Part shown: positions 1 through 10,634 of the stretch, piece by piece
How positions within the stretch are numbered: the stretch's first letter is position 1
How the letters are laid out: each line of letters starts with the position of its first letter
NCBI GenBank assembly: GCA_034440635.1
Contig: JAOTON010000896.1
Coordinates: 2,239,001-2,303,000 of the forward strand
Reading direction: 5' to 3'
Length of the DNA stretch: 64,000 nt
DNA from: Lepas anatifera
Lineage: Eukaryota > Arthropoda > Thecostraca > Lepadidae
Notes under the pieces: model-generated
What the model was told of the DNA's origin: nothing
The model's database searches: none
What the model saw: the letters and a program-made list of their open reading frames with translations, nothing else
Made by a program: the position numbers and the translations under genes

Positions 1-1476
1 TCTGTTCCAAGCTAGTGTGCTCTACCTCACAGTAAAAGAAAAGCCTTGGCTACGTCCACGCCATATTTGAAAGCTCTTCACATCTTTATTATCCCAGGAA
101 CAATATTCCACGTTGTCTTGTTTATAAAAGTTTTAAATGTGATATTTATGAAGCAGGGATAGCTCTAGATCACTGTGATTTTATTCAAACTAATTTATGT
201 GCCTTGGCTACGTTTACGCAAATTCAAATACCTCTGCAGGTTTCTGTTTTTGCACAAATCACGTTGCAATTTGCAGTGTTTAATATGTGTTCAACACGGA
301 GGAACAGTACAACAAAATTACGGGTATTAATATATGCTTCAAGAAAGCTCAAATGTGCATGAAATGAAACCGTTTTTTCGCTTTCAATAGTCAATGTCTT
401 CTTATAACGTTTCCATTAACCCCTGAACTCTGGAGGAAAGATATGCTGTCCTCAACCGTATTTAACAATGGGAAATGTACGGAGACTTGCTGCCATGCCC
501 ACCAAAAGCGTATCATATTTCTATCCTACCAATGTAATTGTATCCAGCCTAAGCACATTGTTTTGTCTATGTTGGCTCAGAATTCCAACCCTCTGCGTGA
601 CTTTGTGAGCCCAGGAACCATGTTGCAACTTGCAGGGTTCAATACAACTTTAATACGGTAAAAACAGTCAAACAGCCTTAGAAGCATTAATATATGCTTC
701 GAGAAACCTCAAATTGAAATGAAATGAAGTTAAGCGTTCGCTGTACATACATACCACAAGTGTCTCTGTCTCGTTTTATTTCAGGGGCAGACGCAGAACC
801 GAGTTTTGGGGGACCAAATCCATGTCTGCCTCTCCTCCTGGGGGGAGGGGGGACGTGCAATGTGGGTGCTCGACAGACCTAGTATAAGCTACCTCTCCAA
901 GTACAAGATTGCTCTGCCTGGGCAGGGATGGGGGAGCGAAGATTTGTTTGCTCGACAGACTCAGGGTAAACACCTTTTTCAAAAAAATATTCGGTGTTTG
1001 GGGGAAAAAGATAGTTTGGCCCCCCTTCCAGCGCTTTGGGGGGGCATGGCTGGAATGCCCCCTCCTTGCGTCCGCCAATGTTTTATTTGACCCCTGTCCT
1101 GTAGGGGAATGTAATAAGCAGCCCCCAACCTTCTTTACCATTAGCAGAAAAAGTCAATATCATGGCCATTCTCGTTAAAAACCAATCAGATCTAGAACGT
1201 TGTAGCTTTACTCAAGCTAAGTACATGTCTCTTACCACCTTCGCTCAGCATTTCCGCGCTCTAAACGCCTTTATTACGCAGGGACGATGCTGTAAGTTGT
1301 GGAACGTTGTATCTTTACTCAAGCTAAGGACATGTCTCTTACCACCTTCGCTCAACATTTCCGCGCTCTAAACGCCTTTATTACGCAGGGACGATGCTGC
1401 AAGTTGTGGTGTTTAATAAATACGGTTTTAGCACGGTAAAAAAAAACAGTCAAACAGCATTACAGGCATCAAGATA
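1..1476. repeat. Long-period dispersed/tandem repeat, left copy
   Basis: This block is nearly identical to 62341-63706 in the same orientation. Homology stops at about 1476, where the minisatellite begins. Inside the block, related motifs recur at irregular intervals of a few hundred bases: a segment like CCAATCAGATCTAGAAC, then CAGGGACGATGCTGCAAG, then ACGGTAAAAACAGTCAAACA, then TATTAATATATGCTTC. It is therefore itself a diverged tandem array. A further diverged unit lies at about 60080-60235. The short ORFs here (for example 443-661) are conserved in the second copy only because the whole repeat is conserved; I see no protein family in them. No terminal inverted repeats or tRNA primer site were seen, so I do not call it an LTR. 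Confidence 0.8.
1196..1409. repeat. Local 107-bp tandem duplication
   Basis: Two adjacent copies (1196-1302 and 1303-1409) of a segment running from AACGTTGTA to AAGTTGTGG differ at a few bases. The right-hand copy of the large repeat (about 63532-63638) has this segment only once, so the duplication happened after the two large copies separated. Confidence 0.85.
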
Positions 1477-1481
1477 AGGTA

Positions 1482-1553
1482 GCCTGCTCTCAGTAAGTGT
1501 ACTGCAGAACAGAACAATCTGAATTCAGTACCTTACGGAACAGCACACCATCA
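1482..1553. repeat. Minisatellite, left remnant (30-bp period)
   Basis: The text GCCTGCTCTCAGTAAGTG then ACTGCAGAACAG is the same unit found in the large array at 2755-3935. It is cut off at 1554 by a TTAA element, so this is the left part of one array split by the insertion. Confidence 0.8.
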
Positions 1554-2754
1554 TTAACCCTATTTCCGTCAGGCTCCCGGCTACCCCTATTTCCGGCAGG
1601 GGGCAATATCGGCCCCCTAAGATCTCGTAATCTAACCGGCCGATTTTGAAAATTCAAAGTGCTATAGATTCCCCTGACGCTAAACTTTATTTTGAAAAAG
1701 AAAATTTCAAAGTTTTGATCTTTAAGGAGAAAGTCGTGCAAAATATACAATTTTTGTGTATTTTTTAGATTTTCCATAACCCTTGTCTCTGTTGTACGAT
1801 TTTCACAAAACTAGTTCAGATTTACAAATAATTGACCCAAAATTGTCATATACTCGAGTTACGCAAAATTCGAAATTCAATGGCAGTTCCAGGACCAGGA
1901 CTATGAGGGGAAATATATACAACCTAAAAGTTTTTGTTACGCGGATTAGAAGCCGTGATATACTGTTGGCATCTTTGACACATAAATAAATGAAAAAGTG
2001 AAAAACTCATCAGGGGCGGATGCAGTAAGGTAAAACAGTGGGGTAAAATACATCCCAACAATATGCGAGTGGTATGCATGAGTATATTGGTCCTCGACTA
2101 GTTGAAATTTATTTCTGATAATTTTTACCCTCCATGGCGCTCTGGGAAGGGGTGACATAGGCGGATCAGGACTCTCGTCGTGGGGGGCGGGTGGGGGTGA
2201 TTGGAACACATTTTCAATATACAACGATATTGAGTCGCGGCGGTGATACTGGCTGGGAATATGCATTTTGAAAATGTGTAGTGACTGGACACGCCTCTGG
2301 TAATCTATTTGGTTATAACTATTTTGAATTTTCTATCCCAATTGTATTGCCTGGCCGGCTGTAAGCGTCTTCTCACTTACTAACGTTTAGTCTTCTTGTA
2401 ACATCCCCTTTTGAACTGCTGTAACCGCCCTGATGAATACAAATAGTGACTTGTGAATGCACTATCATCTCACATAAAAATGATATAATAAAACCATATA
2501 ACTGGTATCAGGATCAGCAGAGACGGCTTCCTTTTACAAAGAACCCATCGCATACGATAATACTTGGTTTGTGGATAGAACCTCCCCAAAACCCAGCCAT
2601 AGCTCCGCCCCTGGTAAATATATAATATTGACAATTTCGAAACCTGCCTGTACTAGTTTTGGAAAGTCAGGAAGTTTCAAGTTCTATCGAGCCGTTTCGG
2701 AGATATTCTTGAAAACCTTAGGGGGCAATATTGCCCCCTGCCAAATAGGGTTAA
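1554..2754 (-). mobile_element. TTAA element, family E
   Basis: The element is flanked by TTAA at 1554-1557 and 2751-2754. The right end carries one terminal repeat (on the minus strand TTAACCCTATTTGGCAGG) followed by the palindrome GGGGGCAATATTGCCCCC. The left end carries the same repeat twice in tandem (CCCTATTTCCGTCAGG and CCCTATTTCCGGCAGG), then GGGGGCAATATCGGCCCCC. The single end is therefore on the right and the element reads on the minus strand. It sits inside the 30-bp minisatellite, which resumes directly after it. It has no coding capacity. About 600 bp of the interior is a second element (2011-2613). Confidence 0.8.
2011..2613. mobile_element. hAT-like non-autonomous element nested in family E
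   Basis: The ends are CAGGGGCGGATGCAG on the left and TAGCTCCGCCCCTG on the right, an imperfect terminal inverted repeat of the CAGGGGCGGAT type often seen on hAT MITEs. I could not identify a clean 8-bp target duplication, so the boundaries are inferred. The same CAGGGGCG start recurs elsewhere in the window, for example at 35121. Confidence 0.45.
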
Positions 2755-3935
2755 GTGTACTGCGGAACAGCCTGCTCTCAGTTAGTGTACTGTGTAACAG
2801 CCTGTTCTCAGGTGGTGCATTGCGGAATATCCTGCTCTCAGTAAGTGCCTTGCAGAGCAGCCTGTTCTCAGTTTGTGTCTTGCAGAACAATATACCCTCG
2901 GCTAGTGCACTGCGGGACAGCCTGTTATCAGTTTGTGCATTGCGGAACAGTATATCTTCAGGAAAGGTACTGTGAACAGCCTGTTCTCAGTAAGTGTAAT
3001 GCGGAATAGCCTGTTCTCAAGTGGCTCATTGCGGAATAGCCTGCTTTTAGTAAGTGCCATGCAGAACAGACTTTCTCTTAGAAAGTGTCTTGCAGAACAG
3101 CATACTCTCGGTAAGTGCACTACGGGACAGCCCGTTATTATTTTGTGCATTGCAGAACAATATACATTCAGAAAAGGTACTAGTGGTGCACTGCGGAACA
3201 GCCTGCTCCCAGTATGTGTACTGCGGAACAGCCTGTTCTTAGGTGGTGCTTTGCGGAACAACCTGCCCCCAGTAAGTGCCTCGCGGAAAAGCCTGCATTC
3301 AGTGCCTTGCGGAACAGCATATCCTCGTTTAGTGTACTGCGGGACAGTCTGTTCTCAGTTGTTGTACTGCGGATAAGCCTGGTCTCAGGTGGTGCGCTGC
3401 GGAACAGCCTGCTCTCAGTAAGTGCTGTGAGGAACATCCATCCTGTTCTCACTTGGTGCATTGTGGAACAGTATACCCTCAGTAAGTGTATTGCAGAACA
3501 GCCTGTTCTCAGGTGGTGCATTTAGGAATAGCCTGCTCTCAGTAAGGGCCTTGCGGAAAAGCTTGCTCTCAGGTGGTGCATTATGGATCAGTATACCCTC
3601 AGTAAGTACCTTGCAGAACAGCATACCCTCGTCAAGTGTATTGCGGGACAGCCTGTTCTCAGCTCGTACGCTGCGGAACAGCCTGCTCTCAGTAAGTGCT
3701 TTGCGGAATAGCATTCACTCAATAAGTGTACTGCGGAATACCCTGCTCTCAGTAAGTGCCTTGCGGAACAGCATTCACTCAATAAGTGTACTGCGGAATA
3801 GCCTGCTCTCAGGTGGTGCATTGCGGAACAGTATACCCTCAGTAAGTGTACTGCGGAACAGCCTGTTCTCAGGTGGTGCGCTGCGGAGCAGCCTGCTCTC
3901 AGTAAGTGTACTGTGCGACGGGCTGCCGTTGTAGG
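2755..3935. repeat. Minisatellite, 30/60-bp units
   Basis: About 40 copies of a 30-bp unit alternate between two subtypes: GTGTACTGCGGAACAGCC TGTTCTCAG and GTGCATTGCGGAATAGCC TGCTCTCAG. Long open frames on both strands (to about 157 codons) arise because 30 and 60 are multiples of three and the unit lacks stops. They translate to monotonous Ser/Leu/Asn-rich strings and are not gene candidates. The array is followed by ATTT repeats at about 3943-3963. Confidence 0.9.
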
Positions 3936-3971
3936 CAAAACGTTTATTTATTTATTTATTTTTTCAAACAC

Positions 3972-4984
3972 TTAATCCTCTCCCCACCGGGGGCCATCGA
4001 TGGCCCCTAAGCTTTTTTGGGATAGCAGAAAAACAACGAGGCGCAGCACCGCGATTGAGGGCTCTATCTCTCACCCCATCATTTTCTCACCATCCCTGAA
4101 ATTTTTTATCCTGGGTCACACAAGGTCAGGTCACCAGGCGAGGTCAACTAGGGTCAACTCGATTCAACTTTTGAGCTCTACTATAGCTACATTTCTAAGC
4201 CGATTGATTTGAAATTTCCTTCACTTCATATCTAGAAAATCTATATCCGGGATTTTTTTCGATTTTGTGACCTGAGGTCAGGTCATGAAGTGACCTCCCA
4301 TATTGGAAAAGCATAGGGAAAAGCTTTCTTATGATCTAAAAGTCACACAAATTATTGAAAATGTTCAAATATCTCTGAGAAGCGTTCTTGGACACGTTTT
4401 CACGGATCCCAGGGGCGACCTTTGACCTATCTGAGGTCATTACAGGTCACCAGGGTCAAAAACAGTATTTTGGATGCTAACTTTTGACCTAATCAAGCTA
4501 GATCGCTAAAATAAACTTAATCGTGTATTTGTCGTCACTGGCTTTTATTCGGTGTACTGCAAGGTCACTTACTGACCTTTCGTGACCTCGTGTCATATTA
4601 GTTCACGAGGTGTCCTCTGGAGGTCAAATCAATGGCGGTGGGTCATTATGTTCCACATAGTGGAAAAAGGTCTGGAATTTTCCTATCAAATGTACTTTAC
4701 CAATTGCATTAGCTCTAACGGCATGAGAGCTATGCCAAGTTTCCTTACGCTTAGCATATTGTTAGTGGAAATAGCCAATCGTGACCCAACTTGCCCTCTG
4801 GAGGTCAAACCATTGACCTGAGCGCTTAAACATGCGGATTAATTTCTGGAGTAATTTATTTCTTGGCTTTCTAATGCGTTTTGCAGATTTGCGCTTACCC
4901 CCATACTTTAGGAGTAAGAGGGGGGCCATCGATGCCCCCGGCTGGGCAAAGGTGGCGCCGGAATCCTGGTGGGGCGCGGGTTAA
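3972..4984 (+). mobile_element. TTAA element, family A (copy A1)
   Basis: TTAA is present at both ends. The left end has a single terminal repeat (TCCTCTCCCCACCGGGGG) and a palindromic CCATCGATGG core. The right end has the repeat twice, but the inner copy is decayed. The interior contains many AGGTCA/TGACCT hexamers. It is the most diverged of the five family A copies. No coding sequence is supported. Confidence 0.85.
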
Positions 4985-5471
4985 GTTGCACAATCACCAC
5001 AGACGGCCAGCGACAGATTTTGAGCGTAAGTTGTTAATTGGGCTATTTCCTCGAATCCTGGCTGCATAATATAGCAAAAACATACTTAGTGATTATATAT
5101 TTTAACACAGCCCTTCCTCAGGATCCTCACGAAACGTATTGGTTGGAGAAGTTCTTGATCATGGTGTGGGCTGAGACTTCGAATTTCAGAATTCACTTAA
5201 TTTTGTGACAATCGCTTTTTTTGCTTCATTGTGCATCCTCAATTTAAGGAGATGGGCTAATGAACAATGTTTCTTCGCACAATCATGCTCCTCGGTGTGC
5301 ATACTGAAATCTAGCTACCGTTGAAAGAAGTTTCTCCCGAGGATAACAAAAATTAAGGTTTTTTTTCATTTTCTGAAAACGAGATTGGTTCTTAAGCAAT
5401 GTAATAGGTACACAAATGGCCTGTCATGTCGTAGTTGAGATATTTTAGGGGTATTCTGGCTAAAGCCCCTT
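4985..5471. other. Unannotated spacer
   Basis: I see no gene, repeat unit or splice-flanked exon in this stretch between family A and family B elements. Confidence 0.5.
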
Positions 5472-6321
5472 TTAACACGCGCATTGACGGGGGGCGGGTA
5501 CCCGCCCCCCTCTCGGGTTTTTCGGAGATAGGAGAAAAACGGCGGCGCGTAGCGCCGCCGTACTTAGTATACCTTTTCCCTAATCATTTTTACAACTTCT
5601 GTGAAAATTTTAAGGTTAGGTCATCTCAGGTCAGGTCACCAGTACAGGTCAAGTGACCCGACCTCAAAAAATGTTTAAGATAGCATAAGTCGGAGCAGAG
5701 TAAACTTATCCGATTGAAACTCATATCACATAATGGCCCCACCGAGTTCTCTAAAATATGTTCCGGTATTTTTGATATCGATGACCTAAGATCAGGTACG
5801 AGGTATGACCTCTCCATTGGAAATACATGGGAAAAATGGTTTTTACGGAATAACTCAGCAACGGATAGTGATAGAGCATTTATTTTAGCTGAATTAGACT
5901 GGCCTGGGCTTTGCAGTTTTAATGATATGCATTTTATATAATTTGACCCTGACCTGACCTCAGGTCAGGTCAAATCCTTGATTTGACCTAGCAAGGTCAA
6001 ATTATATATCATTCGATTTGGCTTGCTAAGAGGATTCATATAGTTCAAGTCGTTTTGCTCTATCTTTACTTGTTCAGATGTAATGTCCGAAAGACTGAAT
6101 TTACATGTTATACCTATGACGGGCATGTTTTGACCTCTCGTTACCTTAAATGTGACCTGACAAAAAAATGGTTCAAATGTTTTCGATGGAGAAGTGGATG
6201 GGCAGCCCAACGCCGTTTACCGTTTTTCGCTACCTACCGTGGTTCTCGAGATCTTAGGGGGCGGGTACCCGCCCCCCGTCAATGCGAAGGTGGCTCAGAC
6301 CCCCGTCAATGCGCGTGTTAA
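5472..6321 (+). mobile_element. TTAA element, family B (copy B1)
   Basis: TTAA flanks an 850-bp element. The left end is TTAACACGCGCATTGACGGG, then palindrome GGGGGCGGGTACCCGCCCCC, then a second hairpin GGCGGCGCGTAGCGCCGCC. The right end repeats the palindrome and then has two tandem copies of the terminal repeat joined by a GCGAAGGTGGC linker. A nearly perfect inverted cluster of four AGGTCA-type half-sites is centred at 5961. Small ORFs inside are shadows and their reading frames are not kept in copy B3. Confidence 0.88.
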
Positions 6322-6922
6322 GACTAGTTAACGCATAAACTGTGCTCGACGTCTTTTTTTACTCATCTTCATTTTTTGGTGTCCTTTTGGCGCCGTCGCA
6401 AGAGTCTTTCTCGGCACCGCACCCCCCCTTGAGTGAAATCATGGTTACGCCTCTGCCTAAGAACATCAGGCATAAGGACACAGGTATCCTGTTTGCGTTC
6501 GCAAGCAGGTCTGCTTGCGCACATTTGGCATACGAACGTCTGCGCTTACGAACATTTACCCTGGAATCTTCGGAGGGAGGGCTAGGTTTATGAAATACCG
6601 ACTGCTAAGGTCCTAAGGAAGCTTCCGGAGAGCATGAAATTTTATCGACGGGTTGCCGATACTCGCATCGGCGGGGAATGGGATTTTTTCACCTCGTAGT
6701 CCACGGAACATATTTCTAACTTAATGATGCTCGCTGGCAAATGCTAAAGAATAAAGAAATTAGATTGTGTTCCAGAGATGGAAATAATACAATCCGTATT
6801 CTAATATGGTTTTTCTTGGAATATTTGGAACAAATTTGATGTCATTGATGTAAGGCTTGAATGGTAGGCCTATGACGTTACTTAGGCGTGAATGCATCTC
6901 CTTGAAGGTATCATTCAATAAA
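6322..6922. other. Unannotated spacer between TTAA elements
   Basis: There is no recognisable gene. The ORF at 6342-6593 has no family signature and ends in low-complexity residues. Confidence 0.5.
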
Positions 6923-7956
6923 TTAACCCTCGCCCCACCGGGGGGCCATCGATGGCCCCCTAAGGTTTTTCCGGGATAGCAGAAAAACAACGAGGTGCAG
7001 CACCGCGGTTGAGGGCTCTACCTCTCACTGCATCATTTTCCCATCATCCCTGAAATTTTTTACCCCGGGTCACCCAAGGTCAGGTCACCAGACGAGGTCA
7101 ACCAAGGTCACCTCACTTCACCTTTAGAGCTCTGTAAGAGCTACGTTTCAAAGTCGATCGATTTAAAACTTCCTACACTTCATGATCCCTCCAGGGTCTA
7201 CAAGATGTATATCCGGGATTTTTTCGATTTCGTGCCCTGAGGTCAGGTCACGAGGCGACCTCTCCCATTGGAAAAGCATGGGGAAAAGCTATTTCATGAT
7301 ATAAAAGCCACAAAAATGATTGCAAATACTCAGACTGCTCAGAACAACGTTTTTGGACACCCTTTCACGGATCCCAGGGGTCGTATTTGCCCTTTGACTT
7401 TTCCAAGGTCATCCAAGGTCACCAGAGGTCAAAAACAGTATTTTGACAATAACTTTTGACCTAATTGAGCTAGAGCGGTGAAACAAACACCATCGTGTTC
7501 GTCTTGTCACTGGCTTTCATTTGATATACGGCAAGGTCACTTTTTGACCTTTCGTGACCTCAGGTCATATTAGGTCACGAGGTGACCTCTGGCGGTCAAA
7601 CCACTGGCAGGAGGTCTTTACGTTCCACATAGCGAAAAAAGTACTGGCAATTTGCTATCAAATGTACTTTACCAGGCCTCAATAGCTCTAATGGCATAAG
7701 AGTTATGCCCAGTTTGCTTAATCATTGCATATTTGAGTGAAAATAGCCGATCTTGACCTAATTTGACCTCTGGAGGTCAAACCATTGACCTGAGCACTAA
7801 AACATGCGAAGTAATTTCTTACTGAATTCACGCGAGCTTTCTATTGCACTTTGCAGATTTGCGCTAACGCCCATATTTTCGGAGTTAGAGGGGGGCCATC
7901 GATGGCCCCCCGGTGGGGCGAAGGTGGCGCCGGACCCCCGGTGGGGCGCGGGTTAA
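6923..7956 (+). mobile_element. TTAA element, family A (copy A2, best preserved)
   Basis: TTAA lies at 6923-6926 and 7953-7956. The left end has a single CCCTCGCCCCACCGG repeat followed by GGGGGCCATCGATGGCCCCC and a weaker hairpin GGTGCAGCACC. The right end repeats the CCATCGATGG palindrome, then has two tandem copies of CGGTGGGGCG separated by AAGGTGGCGCCGG. I count about 20 exact AGGTCA or TGACCT hexamers in 1034 bp, where about 0.5 would be expected by chance at equal base use. They occur as direct, inverted and everted pairs, most densely at 7530-7590 and 7755-7795. It is non-coding. Confidence 0.92.
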
Positions 7957-8099
7957 AGGTGTATCCGTGTCGTCCATGGTGTGGAAGATCGTTGGTGGCG
8001 GGAATTTTTTTAGTTTTGATGTGTGTTTTTTTGATATGTCTGCCTTCAAAGTATAATAAAGTGTTGTCTGGATCGGGACGGGCTAAAAGGCCGATGAAC

Positions 8100-9975
8100 C
8101 GTGCAAATGGACCAATACAGAAATAGCCAGGACCTATAGAGAAAAACGGTTTTCACTACACAAATTAGCACTAAAAATAAAAGATAGTGTTGTTTTCAAC
8201 CCAAAATTTGACATATATAGGCAAAACTTTGACATATACTCCAGATTCTGGAGGGTTTTACTTGCAGATGAACCGTGCAGAGGGACCAATACAGCCAAAA
8301 CCAGACCAGATAGAGAAAAACGGTTTTTACCATCGGAATCGGCGGCAAAAATAGGGGATACAGTTTTCTTTTCGTCACACTCCGTTACACCAGTGTGACA
8401 GTGTGTGAAAATTCACTTTAAAGGCCAATTTGCCATGTTGATGGACCAATACAGCCAAAACCAGGAAAGGTAGAGGAAAATGGTGTTTACCATCAGAATC
8501 AACGGCAAAAATAAGATATAAATTTTGGTTTCCGTCACGCCCCGTTACGCACTTGTCTACAAAATTGGCTAGACACAAGAAATCTAAAGGTTTTTTGTTC
8601 TGCAGAGGGACCAATACAGCCAAAACCAGGAAAGGTAGAACAAAACGGTTTTCACCATCACAGCCAGGGGCAAAAATAAGGGATAGAGTTTTGTTTTTGT
8701 CACGCCCCGTCACACGCATGTCTACAAAATTGCCTATTCAAAGAAATCTAGGTTTTTTGGCCTGCAGAGGGACCAATAGAGCCAAAACCAGGTAAGGTAG
8801 AGGAAAACTATTTCACCATCAGAATCAGCGGCAAAAAGGGATACAGTTTGGTTTCCGTCACGCCCCGTTACGTACTTGTCTACAAAATTGCCTAGACACA
8901 AGAAATCTAAAAGTTTTTAGTCGGCAGAGGGACCAATACAGACAAAACCAGGAAAGGTAAAGCAAAACGGTTTTCACCATCACAGCAAGGCGCAAAAATA
9001 AGGGATACAGTTTTGTTTTCGTCACGCCCCGTCACGTGCTTGTCTACAAAATTGCCTAAACAATTGAATCTAGAGGTTTTTGGTCTGCAGAGGGACCAAT
9101 ACAGCCAAAACCAGGTAAGGTAGAGGAAAACTGTTTTTACCATCAGAATCAGCGGCAAAAATAAGGGATACAGATTGGTTTCTGTCACGCCCCGTCACGC
9201 GCTTGTCTACAAAATTGCCTAGACACACTTGCCAAAAATCTTCAAAGCCAAAATGGTCCCAAACGTGAGATTTTGTCACACTGGCGTAACAGGGCGTGAC
9301 GAAATTCAAACTGTATCCCTTATTTTTGCCGCTGGTTCTGATGGTGAAAACCGTTTTCTTCTACCTTTCCTGGTTTTGACTGCATTGGTCCCTCTGCAGA
9401 CCCAAAACAATTCTAGATTTCTTGTGCTTAGGCAATTTTGTAGACAAGTGCATAACGGGTCGTGACGGAAACCAAATTGTATCCTTTATTTTTGCCGCTG
9501 GTTCTGATGGTGAAAGCCATTTTCCTTTACCTTACCTGAGCCCTGTTCCAGCTGTCAGCACAGTTTTGTCAGCACCAATCAGAGGGCCGCGTTGCGCCTA
9601 CGTCACAGGACTGTAGCCTCTCCCCGGGAACTAGTTCTAGAGGTTTTACGGGCTGATGGCCTGCTGTTTGCGCTGATGAAAAATAGTAAGTGCACGAAGT
9701 GGCAGCTTAATATTTTTTAATGGCATAAAGGTTTAATTTTCCTTTTCTTAGCACAAACAAGAGGCGATTGTGGCGCTGGTGTTTCTTTTCTGGAGGAGAG
9801 GTTAGAGGTCCTGCTGACAAAACTGTGCCGACAGCTGGAACAGGGCTCTGGTTTTGGCTGTATTGGTCCCTCTGCAGACCAAAAAACCTCTAGATTTCTT
9901 GTGTCTAGGCAATTTCGTAGTCAAGTGCGTGACGGGGCGTGACGAAAACAAAACTGTATCCTAGGTTGACGGGAT
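8100..9975. repeat. Tandem array of about 165-bp units with an orientation flip
   Basis: The landmark GGGACCAATACAGCCAAAACC occurs in one orientation near 8111, 8283, 8443, 8608, 8770, 8931 and 9093, a spacing of 160-172 bp. From about 9275 the same unit runs in the opposite orientation (TTGGTCCCTCTGCAG near 9387 and 9865). The units also share GTCACGCCCCGTCACG and CAAAATTGCCTAGACA. ORFs in this stretch on both strands are repeats of the same peptide and are not genes. The right arm is interrupted by the MITE at 9539-9847. Confidence 0.88.
9539..9847. mobile_element. Small Harbinger-like MITE
   Basis: This 309-bp element has terminal inverted repeats of more than 30 bp: AGCCCTGTTCCAGCTGTCAG at the left, mirrored by CAGCTGGAACAGGGCT at the right. 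CTG occurs on both sides (9536-9538 and 9848-9850), fitting a 3-bp target duplication. Removing the element restores the sequence of the surrounding 165-bp repeat unit, which confirms the boundaries. A 3-bp CWG duplication is typical of PIF/Harbinger elements; the family assignment is inferred from that alone. Confidence 0.8.
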
Positions 9976-10129
9976 CGTGGGAAGGGCGGATTGTGGTTCC
10001 CCTCGGGCGGGCTATTCCTGAGGGTTCCAACGCACCCCCTTTTACCCTGATATCTCGATATAACCGTGGGTAGGCCGCCCGATTGCTTCCGCGGGCGGCC
10101 TAGTAATGCAGCAGTGTCAATGGGTACTG
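9976..10129. other. Short unannotated spacer
   Basis: Unique-looking sequence with a GGCCGCCCG...CGGGCGGCC inverted repeat at about 10073-10102. No gene is supported. Confidence 0.4.
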
Positions 10130-10266
10130 TCGCAGGATCCAGCTGTGACCGGAGGATCACGCCCTGGGGCTGTGACGTCCTGGACCATGTGGTATGACCT
10201 CGCGGAAGGGGTCCTACGTGCCCCTCAGGCTGAGGGGAGAGAGGCGTCTCCTGAGCAGTTTGTGTA

Positions 10267-10634
10267 CTTCCGACGTTTTTTTATAAATTTTTCTCCTAGT
10301 TGTTCTCAGTTCAACTATCGGAGTCGGAGTCTCACTAAAGTCATCAAGGGACTTGTCACGGAGATCCCGACCCGACCACCCGAGCGAGCAACTACCACAA
10401 TGAAGGGTTGATTTAGAAGCCAAAGTTTAACGTCCCACAAAGCACAGGGACGGCCGCCCCGCTCAGGTCACCCTCTCACCAGTCAGTCGCCAGCCGACCT
10501 GTACGTCGGGTAAACTATTGAGCGCCGGAGCGTCTCAGGGGAACCGATCCCAAGCCTGGACATGCACTGTCACTGCATGCTTCTGAGCAGCGGGCCGGAG
10601 CCCAACGCTCTACCAACTGAGCTTCCGGGGTGGC
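10267..10634 (-). mobile_element. tRNA-derived SINE
   Basis: Read on the minus strand, it starts GCCACCCCGGAAGCTCAG and continues TTGGTAGAGCG, a clear tRNA A box. A degenerate B-box-like GGGATCGGTTCCCC follows. It ends in a short A-rich tail (TATAAAAAAACG). The direct repeat TTTGTGTA flanks it at 10259-10266 and 10635-10642. The homologous site in the other arm of the inverted duplication (about 23165-23185) has no insert, giving a natural empty site. A functional tRNA gene is unlikely because there is no 3' half-cloverleaf. Confidence 0.85.

Noticed and set aside
443..661. 72-codon ORF conserved at 62783-63001
   Set aside because: Conserved only because the whole repeat is nearly identical; no protein signature or codon bias seen.
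776..1178. Overlapping ORFs on both strands around 800-1180
   Set aside because: Sequence is GC-rich repeat; the second copy (63064-63477) has indels that change the frames.
2755..3935. CRISPR array
   Set aside because: The repeats are contiguous without unique spacers and the genome is animal.
2571..3938. Ser/Leu/Asn-rich ORFs on both strands that look like a repeat protein
   Set aside because: A 30-bp unit without stops gives open frames in several frames; there is no start, signal or splice context.
6590..6690. rRNA-like stretch (CTAAGGTCCTAAGG and nearby)
   Set aside because: Too short and not matching conserved rRNA core sequence in order.
10574..10634. A tRNA gene on the minus strand
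   Set aside because: The A box is good but the cloverleaf 3' half is absent and the unit is flanked by an 8-bp duplication, so it is a SINE.
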